Shown: positions 28,427-38,624 of the stretch, one piece after another
Position numbering within the stretch: the first letter of the stretch is position 1
How the letters are laid out: the number at the start of each line of letters is the position of its first letter
Assembly: GCA_016192455.1 (NCBI GenBank)
Contig: JACPUC010000030.1
Location: 62,001 to 126,000, forward strand
Direction: 5' to 3'
DNA length: 64,000 nt
Source of the DNA: Candidatus Tectimicrobiota bacterium
GTDB lineage: Bacteria > JACPUC01
Position numbers and translations under genes: made by a program
Notes under the pieces: generated by a model
Seen by the model: the letters and a program-made list of their open reading frames with translations, nothing else
Databases searched by the model: none
Told to the model about the DNA's origin: nothing

Positions 28427-29326
28427 TCAGAAGGTGTCAATCGGTGAGCTTGGCTGCGAGGGGTGCGAGGGCGGGAGCAGCCTCGCTTCAGGAAGCCGGG
28501 TCGGCAGCATCATCGTCTGGTGGGCGAGGCGGAGAAGGTCCTCCGATCCCATCTCCGAGGCGCCGGCGACGAGCGCGTAAGCCAGCCCCGCCTTCTTCCA
28601 GCAGACGGCGCGGTAGCCTTTCATGGCGCCGATGTGGAAGGTTTCGCCCCGATAGCGCTGGGTTCCCTCGCGAGGGAAGATCAGGTCATCGCCGTTCGCC
28701 GCGTAGAGGGAGACGAGCGAACCGTTGCGCGTGTAACAGACCTGCGCCGCCACCCTGTCCCCCGTGTAGCCCAGCCGTGCGCCGAGGAGGGTGAGGCGCT
28801 CATGCTCCAGGCTGGGCACCGTCGCCGCGGCATCGAGGTTGCGCTCCAACCAGCTTCTCGCCAAGCCGGCGTCGGCGGTCTTGACGCCGAGGGGGAGTCG
28901 CAACATGCCCTGGCGGATGTGATCGTTGATCGCCGCGGTCATGAAGAGGGCGGGGGCAGCTCCCCCGCCGGATTGCAGGGCCGACCGCCCGGCGTACGCG
29001 CCGACGCCAAGCAGGGCAAGGAGGAGCGAGGCGGCCAGCGCGAGAACCGGCTGGCGCGGCAACCATCCCAGGAGGCGCGTCGCGCGCGGCTGGGCTGACG
29101 CCTCCCGGGCCAGGCGTTGCCGGATGTGCCGGCTAAGGCGCGCCGGGGGCGCCGCTTGCAAAAGTGGACACCCGAGCAAAGTCTGGAAGTTGCGCTGCGC
29201 CAGGCTCTCGGCGCGGCACGGCGGGCATTCCAGCAGATGGTCTTCAACGGCCAGGGTGTCGCGCACGCGCAGTTCGCTGTCGGTGTGCGCCTGCATGAGG
29301 TTGCGTGCGCTCCTGCAATTCATCAT
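28427..29326 (-). CDS. Anti-sigma factor with zinc-finger (zf-HC2) domain
   Basis: 299-residue membrane protein that should hold the partner sigma factor. The N-terminal anti-sigma domain has H-x3-C-x2-C (HLLECPPC, about residues 28-35). It is followed by a Pro/Arg-rich linker, one transmembrane helix (VLALAASLLLALLGVGAYAG) and an exported or periplasmic C-terminal domain of about 180 residues that may sense the signal. It starts 7 bp after the sigma gene stop. Start at 29326 (ATGATG) follows AGGCGG. The tight sigma/anti-sigma pairing is typical. Confidence 0.88.
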   Translation of the reverse strand: MMNCRSARNLMQAHTDSELRVRDTLAVEDHLLECPPCRAESLAQRNFQTLLGCPLLQAAPPARLSRHIRQRLAREASAQPRATRLLGWLPRQPVLALAASLLLALLGVGAYAGRSALQSGGGAAPALFMTAAINDHIRQGMLRLPLGVKTADAGLARSWLERNLDAAATVPSLEHERLTLLGARLGYTGDRVAAQVCYTRNGSLVSLYAANGDDLIFPREGTQRYRGETFHIGAMKGYRAVCWKKAGLAYALVAGASEMGSEDLLRLAHQTMMLPTRLPEARLLPPSHPSQPSSPIDTF

Positions 29327-29333
29327 CTGCCGC

Positions 29334-30005
29334 CTATGGCTCCTGCCTCTCCTGCTTGCGACGGAACTGGCTGAGGTCAACGGCGTCCGCCTTGCGCTGC
29401 ACGCTCTCCGGCCGCACGTAGCCGCGCTGCAGGGCGAATTCCCACAGCATGTTCTGCAGCAGCTTCCGCCCGCGGTAGAGACGCGACATCACCGTCCCCA
29501 TGGGGCAGCCGACAATGTCGGCGATCTCGCGGTAGGAGAACCCCTCCATGTCCGAGAGGACGACCACGCTGCGGAACTCGCTGGGAAGCTGCTCGATCGC
29601 CCGCCGCACCTCATCGTGCACGGAATTCGCCAGGGCGATATCCTCCGGGTTGCCGAGCATCTTCTGCGAGAAGTCGGCGCGCTGCTGCGGGTCGATGGTA
29701 TTCTCCACCGTGGCGAAATCGACCTGCCCCGGTTCGCGCGACTGTTTAAAGTAGTGATCCTTGTAAACGTTGATGAGGATTTTGAACATCCAGGCCTTGC
29801 AGTTCGTCCCCGGCTGAAACTGGTGGAAGAAGCGGAACGCCTTCAGGTAGGTCTCCTGCACGAGGTCCTCGGCATCCTGCTTGTCGCGCGTCATGCGCAG
29901 GGCGGTGTTGTAGAGAGTCGGCATGAACTCCAGGGTGAGCGCCTCGAACGCCTGCCGGTCTGCGCGTGGCGCCTCTGGGTTCTGTTTCTTCGTCGCGGCC
30001 GTCAT
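29334..30005 (-). CDS. ECF-type RNA polymerase sigma factor
   Basis: 223-residue extracytoplasmic-function sigma factor. Region 2 is EFMPTLYNTALRMTRD through DLVQETYLKAFRFFHQFQPG. Region 4 is LPSEFRSVVVLSDMEGFSYREIADIVGCPMGTVMSRLYRGRKLL, a helix-turn-helix that reads the -35 element. A 60-residue tail follows. It is cotranscribed with its anti-sigma gene (7-bp gap). The promoter it recognises cannot be assigned; such pairs are usually autoregulated. Confidence 0.92.
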   Translation of the reverse strand: MTAATKKQNPEAPRADRQAFEALTLEFMPTLYNTALRMTRDKQDAEDLVQETYLKAFRFFHQFQPGTNCKAWMFKILINVYKDHYFKQSREPGQVDFATVENTIDPQQRADFSQKMLGNPEDIALANSVHDEVRRAIEQLPSEFRSVVVLSDMEGFSYREIADIVGCPMGTVMSRLYRGRKLLQNMLWEFALQRGYVRPESVQRKADAVDLSQFRRKQERQEP

Positions 30006-30441
30006 GCCTCGGGTTCCTCGCGCCTCTGCTTTCCGCCAGCCTCGCCCAGTGTCATCTGGAACGGCAGCAGGCGGTCTTCTATTCCGCCGCCTCCAGGGGC
30101 ATCGCCGCTCTCGCCGCGGCGCGTCGGCATCGTGGCGCTATCATACCACGCCGGCGGGTCCGTCGGCAGGCAATTCTCCCCCCGGCGACCGGCCGCGGCC
30201 CGCCAGCGATCACCTCGGGCCTCGGGCGCCCATCGCCCACGCATCTTTTGCCGGCGCTTCCTTCCGCGGGATGTTGCCAAGGCTTGCCGGAGGGATGACT
30301 CCTCCCGCATGGTTTGCGCCAGCGGGGAAATTGTATACACTTCTGCCCTGTGGAACGCTGGCGGGCGCAGTCGCCGGGCGTGTCGCTGCGCCGCCGTGCC
30401 CAAGTCTCTCTTCTCCCCTTCCTCGATGAGGCGTGCCGCGC
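30006..30441. other. Divergent intergenic region
   Basis: 436 bp between the divergent sigma factor and acyl-CoA synthetase genes. A possible plus-strand promoter is TTGCGC with a 16-bp spacer and TACACT ending around 30340. An ECF-type GAAC/GTC pair was not evident. No gene. Confidence 0.35.
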
Positions 30442-32043
30442 ATGTCGATCTCCTTCCACCCCTATCCCATGGACATCCCGGAGCGCCTGAACATGGCCGA
30501 TTGGGCCATCGACCGCTGGGTACGCCAGGGTCACGGCGACCGGGTGGCCTTCGTAGCCCCGCACCCTGCCGGCGGGGGCGACGCCATCCTGGAGCTCACC
30601 TACGCTGCCATGCAGGAGCGCATGAACCGCGCCGGCAATGCCATGCGCGCCCTCGGGGTGGGGCGAGGCGAGCGGGTCCTGGTGCGCAGCCAGAACACGC
30701 CGGAGATCCTCGCCATCGTGCTGGGGTGTTTGAAGATCGGCGCCGTGCCGATGGCCGTCTCCTCGCTCTTCCGCTCCGAGGAGCTCGCCTACATCTTGCG
30801 CAACAGCGAGGCCGCCGTCGCCGTCTCCTCCCAGGAGCTGGCGGGGCCCCTGCGGGCCATCAGGCAGCGTGTTCCCACCTTGAAAACCCTCGCCACCCTC
30901 GGCGGCAGCGAAGCCGGCGAGACCGCCCTCGAGCCGCTGCTCGCCGCCTCGTCCGCCGAGCTCGCCTGCGCCGACACCCGCCGCGACGAGGCCGCCTTCG
31001 TCTTCTACACCTCCGGCACCTCGGGGAACCCAAAGGGCATCTGCCAGGCGCATCGCTACGTCATCGGCGCCCTCGATCCCCTGGCCCGCTTCCTGGTCCA
31101 GTTTCAGCCCCACGAGCGCATGTACAACCCGCATGAGATCAGCTTCAGCTACGCCTTCGGGTGGACCTTCTTCATGCCGCTGCTGGTGGGCGCCTCTAGC
31201 ATCCTGCACCTGGGGCGCATCGAGCCGCGCTCGCTCCTGCAGAATATCCAGCGCTTCCGGCCGCAGATTCTCGCCTCGGTGCCGACGCTCTACAACGCCA
31301 TGATGGCGCTCGACGACCGCCAGGCCTACGACATGCGCTCCCTGCGCCTCATCATCTCCGCCGGCGCGCCCCTGCACCAGGAGCTGCACGCGGAGATGCG
31401 CGCCTACTTCGGCTGCGAGGTGCGCGAGGCCATCGGCCAGTCGGAGAGCCAGACCTTCATCGGCCAGTGGGGCGACCGGCCCAGGAAGCCGGGGTCGCTC
31501 GGCTACCCCCTGCCGAGCTATCACATCCGCATCCTCGACGAGGAGGGGAAGGACTGTCCCCCCGGCGCCATCGGCTCCATCGCCATCCGCGACGACCACC
31601 CGTCGCTCTTCATCGCCTATCAGGGCCTGCCGCAGTTCTGGCAGGCGAACCACCGCGACGGTTGGTACCACACGGGCGACATGGGGCATCTCGACGGAGA
31701 GGGCTGCATCTGGTTCGACGCGCGCGGCGATGACCTCATCAAGAGCCGCGGCTACCTCGTCTCACCGGACGAGATCGAGCGGGTCCTGGCAGGCCATCCC
31801 GCGGTGGCGGAGGTGGGCGTGATCGGCGTGCCGGATGCGTACTACGGCCGGCGCCTGCGGGCCTACGTGGCGCTGCGGCCCGGCGCCGCGGCAGGCGAGG
31901 AGGAGCTGAAGCAGCACGTGCGCGAGCGCCTCGCCCCCTTCAAGACGCCGCAGGAGGTGGTTTTTCTACCGGCCATGCCGCGCACCGCCACGGGCAAACT
32001 GCAGCGCGTTACCCTGCGCCGGCTGATGGAGACGCAGGGGTGA
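30442..32043 (+). CDS. Acyl-CoA synthetase (ANL superfamily)
   Basis: ATP-dependent acid-CoA ligase of 533 residues. Adenylation motifs are YTSGTSGNPKGICQAHR (about residue 187), IGQSESQTFIG, then WYHTGDMGHLDGEGCIWFDARGDDLIKSRGYLVSP, and the lysine motif PRTATGKLQRV at the C-terminus. ATG 30442 has GAGG at suitable distance; GTG 30433 is an alternative. It is a paralogue of the ligase at 20503-22092 but diverged, so substrate is probably another carboxylic or aromatic acid. Neighbours give no pathway. Confidence 0.9.
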   Translation: MSISFHPYPMDIPERLNMADWAIDRWVRQGHGDRVAFVAPHPAGGGDAILELTYAAMQERMNRAGNAMRALGVGRGERVLVRSQNTPEILAIVLGCLKIGAVPMAVSSLFRSEELAYILRNSEAAVAVSSQELAGPLRAIRQRVPTLKTLATLGGSEAGETALEPLLAASSAELACADTRRDEAAFVFYTSGTSGNPKGICQAHRYVIGALDPLARFLVQFQPHERMYNPHEISFSYAFGWTFFMPLLVGASSILHLGRIEPRSLLQNIQRFRPQILASVPTLYNAMMALDDRQAYDMRSLRLIISAGAPLHQELHAEMRAYFGCEVREAIGQSESQTFIGQWGDRPRKPGSLGYPLPSYHIRILDEEGKDCPPGAIGSIAIRDDHPSLFIAYQGLPQFWQANHRDGWYHTGDMGHLDGEGCIWFDARGDDLIKSRGYLVSPDEIERVLAGHPAVAEVGVIGVPDAYYGRRLRAYVALRPGAAAGEEELKQHVRERLAPFKTPQEVVFLPAMPRTATGKLQRVTLRRLMETQG

Positions 32044-32132
32044 ACGTTGCCTCCGCAACGGCCAGGCAGAGACCGGTGCGCGGCGATGCGATCAGGAAGA
32101 GCGGCAAGGGGGTGGCGCGGGCCGTCGCGGCG

Positions 32133-32465
32133 CTAGTTTCGGCTGACGCTCTCGTACAGCTTCTGGAAATCGGTCTTCACGTCATCGAGCCAGGTGACGC
32201 CGATCCACCTGAAGCGTGGCACGAGGTACTTGCTCGCCTGCGAGGAGAGATCGAAGAGGAAGTGCTGGTAGACCTGCTCGGCGCTCTGGGCCTGTGTGCG
32301 GTACTCCTGCGCCAGCCGCTTCATGACGATCTGGGCGTAGTTGAACATGGCGAAGCGTTCGTTCTCCTCCTTCTTGTCATACGGGTTCTCGGCATTCATG
32401 ACCGGAAGGAACACCCGTTCATTGAGGAACTGCAGAAGCTTGTCACGCGCCATCGAGTCTGCCAT
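32133..32465 (-). CDS. Hypothetical protein (110 aa)
   Basis: Not recognised. The product from the Met at 32465 is largely helical and soluble, with a conserved-looking aromatic segment (FLFDLSSQASKYLVPRFRWI) and the end WLDDVKTDFQKLYESVSRN. Codon use matches the neighbours and the frame has clear third-position GC bias. It is transcribed convergently with the acyl-CoA synthetase gene, 89 bp away. No signal peptide or membrane segment. Confidence 0.6.
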   Translation of the reverse strand: MADSMARDKLLQFLNERVFLPVMNAENPYDKKEENERFAMFNYAQIVMKRLAQEYRTQAQSAEQVYQHFLFDLSSQASKYLVPRFRWIGVTWLDDVKTDFQKLYESVSRN

Positions 32466-32492
32466 GCCCTTCCTACCTCTCTGCAATGCCAT

Positions 32493-32836
32493 CGTCTGGG
32501 CGCACTCCGCGAGGGTACCCGGCGTGCGCGTGCGCTGCCCCCCTTCCGCGAGCCATGGTAGATTCTCATCTTAGCAGACCTCTCCCCGCCTGCCAAGACG
32601 TGCGGGGAAGGCGGCCGCGCGACAAGGAGTCCTGGGGGAAACCGCGCTTTGACTCGAGCGGCGGGGCGGAGGGCTGAAATCCCCTTGCAAACTCACGGAG
32701 CTGGCCCGATGCTACGAGGGGAAGAGGCGGTTGGAGGTTATGAGCGCGGACGGTCCGCGCCACGTGCGCCTGGCTCGCCGGGGACGAGGAGCGGCGGGCA
32801 GGGTCGTGGCGCGCTTCTAGCAACGAGGAGACGAGG
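32493..32836. other. Divergent intergenic region
   Basis: 344 bp between the hypothetical protein gene and the CoA-transferase genes. No convincing promoter pair or RNA gene seen. Confidence 0.4.
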
Positions 32837-33715
32837 GTGGGGTATCCGCAGCTCTGCACGTTGCGCGAGGCGGTGACGGAGGTGCCGCAGGGGGCCTTCA
32901 TCGTCATGGCGGGGACGAACGACATGGCGCCGATGGCGCTGGTGCGCGAGCTCGTGCGCCAACGCAAGCGGGGCCTGCGCGTCATCACGGCGCCCACCGG
33001 CGGCTTGAACGTTGATCTCCTCATCGGGGCGGGGTGCCTTGCGAGCCTCGAACTCTCGGCCGTCTCCCTGGGCGAGTTCGGCGCGGCGCCGCACTTCCGT
33101 CGCGCCGCCGAGACGCGGAGCCTCGACCTCAGGGATACGACCTGACCCGCCGTGCTCGCGGCGCTCCAGGCTGGAGCGCAGGCCCTCCCCTTCGTGCCGG
33201 TGCGCGGTCTCCTGGAGAGCGACCTCCTGCGCACGCGCCCCGACTACAAGGTCGTTGCGAACCCCTTTGACGAGAGCGAACAGATCGTCCTCGTGCCGGC
33301 GCTGCGGCCGGAGTTCGCGCTGCTCCACGGCTTCCAGGCCGATGCCCATGGCAATGTGCTGCTGCCGGGCGGCCTGGACGGCGTGCTCGCGGCGCAGGCG
33401 GCCGAGCGCGTCATCGTGACGGTGGAGGAGCTGGTGGATCACGATCTGTTCGAGCACCCGCGTCCCGGCGTGGTGCTGCCGGCGCTCTATGTGGAGAGCG
33501 TCGTCCTGGCGCCCTCCGGCGCGCGCCCCACGGGCTGTCCGGGATACTACGAGGTGGATGGCGCGGCGATCCAGGACTACCTGAGAGCGGCGGCTGACCC
33601 CACCGCCTTCGCGGCCTACCTGGCGCGCTCCGTGCTCCGCCCCGAAGGCGAGGAGGGCGGCCGCGAGGACTTCGAGACCGCAGGAGCCGCCGGGGGGAAG
33701 CGCGTGGGCAGCTAG
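32837..33715 (+). pseudogene. CoA-transferase subunit A, frame disrupted
   Basis: Class I CoA-transferase alpha subunit homologue (COG1788 type) split by a TGA at 33143-33145. The upstream part (GTG at 32837 after GAGGAG) gives TLREAVTEVP, ALVRELVRQRKRGLRVITAP and LLIGAGCLASLELSAVSLGE. The downstream part resumes in the same frame at 33152 with VLAALQAGAQALPFVPVRGLLESDLL and continues to 33715. Between them the +1 frame spells the expected Y-D-L-T (TACGACCTGACC), so one base lost before it and one C gained after it would explain the stop. Either a true double frameshift or assembly error. Full function requires both halves. Confidence 0.8.
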
Positions 33716-34001
33716 GGCCGTGGCCCGGCGTTTCGGTGCGGCATGGCGGGGCGTGATTCGGCGGCAGGCATGGTGCGAGGCAACCGTCTCCCACCGCCTG
33801 CCGGTGGGTTGCATCCGCTTCGTCGTCGCTCCCCTCAGCGCGGTCGCCTTGACCAGTGGCAGAGGCGTAGGCTGGGAGGGCGGGGGATCAAGGCCCCTCA
33901 GCCAACGTGAGCCTTCGTGACGCGGCACGGATGCCGCGCGCGCGCCGGAGCCCAGCAGGCGACGACTCCCTCAGAGGTGCGACGCGGCGGGAGGAGCGTG
34001 A

Positions 34002-34760
34002 ATGGAGGCGGAAGCGTCCTGGACACAAGCGGAGATGCTGGCCTGCATCATCGCGCGCGAGCTGCGCGACGGCGAGACCGTCGGCGTGGGAGCCGCCTCT
34101 CCCGTGCCCGCCGCGGCAGCCCTGCTGGCCCGGGCCAGCCACGCGCCGACGCTCTGCCCGCTCATCATCGGCAGCCCCGCCCACTTCCCCTTCCGGGGCG
34201 GCAGCAAGGAGTTCTTCGATTTCGCCCAGCGCGGCGGCCTGGACGTCTTCTTCCTCAGCGGCGCCCAGATCGACCTGCGCGCGAACATCAACCTCCACTG
34301 CATCGGGCCGTACGAGGCGCCCAGCGTGCGGCTGCCGGGAGCGCGCGGCTCCGCCATGCTCTACTACATGGCGCGCCGCACCATCCTCTTCCGCACCGAG
34401 CACACGCCGCGGGTGTTCGTGCCGCGCGTTGATTTCATCACCAGCCCCGGCGCCAGCTCGGCCGGCGTGTTTCGGCGCGGGGGGCCGGACAAGGTCATCA
34501 CCCCGCTGCTCACCTTCCGCTTCAATCAGCAGGCGGGGGAGCTGGAGCTGGCCGGCCTGCACCCCGGCGTGAGCCTCGACGCGGCGCGCGCGCAGACCGG
34601 ATTCCCGCTGCGCTGGCAAGGCGGCGAGGCGCCGCGCGTGGCGCCGCCGACGGCGGAGGAGCTGGCGGTCCTGCGCGAGCGCGTGCGCGACGAGCTCGCG
34701 CCCATCTATCCGCGCTTCGCGGCAGGCCAGATCAAGGCGCCGCACGCGGCGCAGCCCTGA
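34002..34760 (+). CDS. CoA-transferase subunit B
   Basis: 252-residue beta subunit of a class I CoA-transferase (COG2057 type). Visible are W-T-Q-A-E-M-L-A-C-I-I-A-R-E-L-R-D-G, GVGAASPVPAAAALLARASHAP, LDVFFLSGAQIDLRANIN, and FVPRVDFITSPGASSAGVFRRGGPDKVI near residue 155. It follows the alpha gene by 286 bp on the same strand, a larger gap than usual for such pairs. If the alpha gene is truly broken, this subunit is an orphan. Substrate of the original enzyme unknown; relatives act on glutaconate-like or 3-oxoacids in aromatic or steroid ring degradation. Confidence 0.88.
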   Translation: MEAEASWTQAEMLACIIARELRDGETVGVGAASPVPAAAALLARASHAPTLCPLIIGSPAHFPFRGGSKEFFDFAQRGGLDVFFLSGAQIDLRANINLHCIGPYEAPSVRLPGARGSAMLYYMARRTILFRTEHTPRVFVPRVDFITSPGASSAGVFRRGGPDKVITPLLTFRFNQQAGELELAGLHPGVSLDAARAQTGFPLRWQGGEAPRVAPPTAEELAVLRERVRDELAPIYPRFAAGQIKAPHAAQP

Positions 34761-35170
34761 GTGGCAAGGCCCTCCCCGCCCCTCCAGCCTCGACGGCTGC
34801 GGCGGCGCAGCAGCACGTAGTCCCGCCCGCCGATCTCCCTCCATCCTATCTCCACGTCTATGGCAAGCCTTCGGCGCCGGTCGTTGGGCGGCGTTCCCCT
34901 AGGGTATCGCGAAGCAGGGCGAGGCTATTTTTCTTGCAAAACGCCAACGCCGACACTATCATTGGGTCCTCTCTGTCAAGGACCTGCGCAGGTGGCTGGG
35001 GGCGCAGGGGCAGCGGCTGTGCCGCTCGCGACGAGGCGGAGCGGCGTGGCGGGCGATGAGGCCGTAGTCCCGCGGAGGCGCCGTGGCATGAGCTCCGGGT
35101 AAGCGACGGAGCTGTTCAACAAGCGACAAGGGTGCTGGCGAGTGCCCATCGCAGGGGAGGCGTAAAGAGG
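34761..35170. other. Intergenic with promoter and long leader
   Basis: 410 bp before the secreted 452-residue protein. It holds the promoter at 34934-34962, leaving about 200 nt of untranslated leader, in which I see no known riboswitch. Confidence 0.5.
34934..34962 (+). promoter_or_regulatory. Sigma70-type promoter
   Basis: TTGCAA (34934-34939), 17-bp spacer, TATCAT (34957-34962), in a locally AT-richer stretch, pointing at the secreted-protein gene 208 bp downstream. Confidence 0.6.
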
Positions 35171-36529
35171 ATGAAGAGGTATCGTGGTGCGAATGCAGCG
35201 CGTCGGGCCGTTGTGGCGGGGGTTGCCATAGCGGTGCTTCTCCTCAGTGGCTCCCTGGTCCTGGCGCAGCGTCCCTTTGGTCCGCCTTCGGGGGATCAAG
35301 CCGGAGTGCGACCCGAGGTGCCGTCGCCGCCGCCGCCGCCGCCGCCGCCGGGTGAGCCCAGCAAGCCACCCGTGCCGAGCAGTCTGGCGGATCTGTTGGT
35401 GGGATTGCGGCCGAGCGGCGGCGGCGCGCCGCAGGCCGGAACAGGTCCTGATATCAATGCCACCTTCTCCGGCCAGGTGCCGGGGTTCATTCCTCTGAAC
35501 ATCGAAGTCAATATCACGGAATCCGAGGGGGCGATCAGCGGCTCGGTGAACGTGCTCCAGGGTCAAACGCTCTTGACCGAGTTCGGCATGAGCGGGGAGT
35601 ATGATCGCCAGATGCGCAAGGTGACGTTGAGCATCCAGCTCGATCCGCCGCTGTCGCTGAGCGGCGAAGTCTCTCCCGATGGGAACATGATCGAGACCGA
35701 CCTGGGGATCGTGCTCTTTCGCGGCGGTGGACGTGGGAGCCCCGTGGAGGGGCTGTTCATCGGCTCCCTGGGCGTCTTCCAGGTGCCCCTCCTGGGCGAG
35801 ATCGATATCAGCCTGAGCGTGGAACTCTTTGAAGCGGAACCTGGGAGTGTGGATGGGTTCTTCGACACCCGCGTGGGCGGCGAGTTCCTCGGTTTCGGCG
35901 AGGTGCGGGGGAGCGCGGCGCCCGCCGATCAGAGCGGCGCCCGCCATCTCACGCTCACGTTCTTCTTCCAAGACCGCACCGAGGTGACCGTGGAGGCGGT
36001 GCTGCCCTTCGATCAGCGCGTCCTCGAGGTGCCGCAGTTCCAGTTGCTGCTCCACCGGGGCCGCTTCCTGGATGGCACGGTGGAGGAGATCGGCGAGGAC
36101 CAGTTCACCATCTTCAACGAGTTCAGCGAGGAGCGGTTTGTGGTGCGCGTCAGCCGCAACACCCGCTTCCTCCTCGGCCCCTCTATTCTTGCTACGCACG
36201 CTGAGGACGTGGAGGGCGAAGCCCTGGAGGAGGACGCGCTGGATTTCGTCGACGAGGGCGTTCTGCGCGGCAAGGCCGGCTTGCAGGCCCTGCGGCAGGG
36301 TGAGTTCGCCTTCGTCTTGGCCATCGAAGGGCTGCCCGATGAACCATTGCTGGCGCTGGAGGTGGAGCAGGGGGGCTTCTTCGATGAGGGCGAACTCGAC
36401 TTTGAGGAGAACGACGACTCGCTGAGTGATGGGTTCGCCGATGGTGGGTCGCTCGACTGCGCGCCGGACGATACCGCGTGCCTGGCCGGCCTTGCCGGTG
36501 TCGACTCACTATTTGGCAATGGCTCCTGA
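35171..36529 (+). CDS. Secreted acidic beta-rich protein with polyproline linker
   Basis: 452-residue exported protein, no recognised domain. An N-terminal signal peptide (AVVAGVAIAVLLLSGSLVLAQ) is followed by a linker with eight consecutive prolines encoded by a CCG tract, then a beta-rich region (about 95-300) with D-I-N-A-T-F-S-G-Q-V and repeated amphipathic strands. Residues about 300-360 include FLDGTVEEIGEDQFTIFNEF, similar to DUF5666-like or OB-type barrels (inference). The C-terminal 100 residues are strongly acidic, ending with two cysteines (LDCAPDDTACLAG). Start at ATG 35171 after AAGAGG. Likely cell-surface or periplasmic; function unknown. A terminator follows at once. Confidence 0.75.
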   Translation: MKRYRGANAARRAVVAGVAIAVLLLSGSLVLAQRPFGPPSGDQAGVRPEVPSPPPPPPPPGEPSKPPVPSSLADLLVGLRPSGGGAPQAGTGPDINATFSGQVPGFIPLNIEVNITESEGAISGSVNVLQGQTLLTEFGMSGEYDRQMRKVTLSIQLDPPLSLSGEVSPDGNMIETDLGIVLFRGGGRGSPVEGLFIGSLGVFQVPLLGEIDISLSVELFEAEPGSVDGFFDTRVGGEFLGFGEVRGSAAPADQSGARHLTLTFFFQDRTEVTVEAVLPFDQRVLEVPQFQLLLHRGRFLDGTVEEIGEDQFTIFNEFSEERFVVRVSRNTRFLLGPSILATHAEDVEGEALEEDALDFVDEGVLRGKAGLQALRQGEFAFVLAIEGLPDEPLLALEVEQGGFFDEGELDFEENDDSLSDGFADGGSLDCAPDDTACLAGLAGVDSLFGNGS

Positions 36530-36572
36530 TTGCGCTTCGTGGCCGCGCCGCACGTTCCCGCCCGCAGTAACG

Positions 36573-36608
36573 AAAATGGGGCGCCCGTGGGGGGCGCCCC
36601 ATTGTTGT
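36573..36608. terminator. Bidirectional terminator between secreted protein and thiC
   Basis: AATGGGGCGCC (36575-36585) and GGCGCCCCATT (36593-36603) are perfectly complementary, with a 7-nt loop. The A-run before and T-rich stretch after make it usable from either strand, serving the two convergent genes. Confidence 0.8.
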
Positions 36609-36659
36609 TGACGCGCCGGCCGCCGGTCGCCGGTCGCCGTGCCGGGGACTCCCCCCATC

Positions 36660-38205
<1,546 letters not shown>

Positions 38206-38624
38206 TCGCTGGTTGGTAGGTGAAGTGTAGGCCGCGCGCGCCGCAAAATCAAGCACGGAGTGCGGCATGCGGGGCCTCGCCGCGATACCCGGCCAGCGGC
38301 GCATGCTGAGCGGTCGCACGGCGCCGCCGACGCGCCTCGAGTCTTCGGCGGCACGAGACCAGCGAGCGCCGAGGCCCACTGCTTTCTCCCGGCCATCCCC
38401 CCAACACTCGCCCCCCAGCCCCGCGCCGATCTCCCATGGCGGGGTGTCCGCCGTTGCGTTATCTTTAGCAAAACTCGCCGCCAGGACAGGCGGCGAGGTT
38501 CCTGGCGCTCCAACCCGACGACCGCAACGGCGAGTCTCTCAAGGCCGGCGCGGCGGTGGAGGGCTGGCGGTGGCGCGCTGTCCGCGCGCGGCGGAGCCTG
38601 CCGCCGGCGGGGAGGGAACGGGGC
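38206..38624. other. Divergent intergenic region
   Basis: 419 bp between the thiC leader and the divergent double-cupin gene. It contains the thiC promoter below. No gene seen. Confidence 0.5.
38224..38252 (-). promoter_or_regulatory. Probable thiC promoter
   Basis: On the minus strand TTGATT (38252-38247), 17-bp spacer, TACACT (38229-38224). Transcription would begin just before the TPP riboswitch, a good positional fit. Confidence 0.6.

Noticed and set aside
33143-33145. TGA in the CoA-transferase A gene as selenocysteine
   Set aside because: The family has no Cys at this site, and a two-indel reading restores the expected Y-D-L-T segment.
35325-35352. CCG trinucleotide tract as a phase-variable repeat
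   Set aside because: It keeps the reading frame as polyproline and a triplet unit cannot cause frameshift switching.
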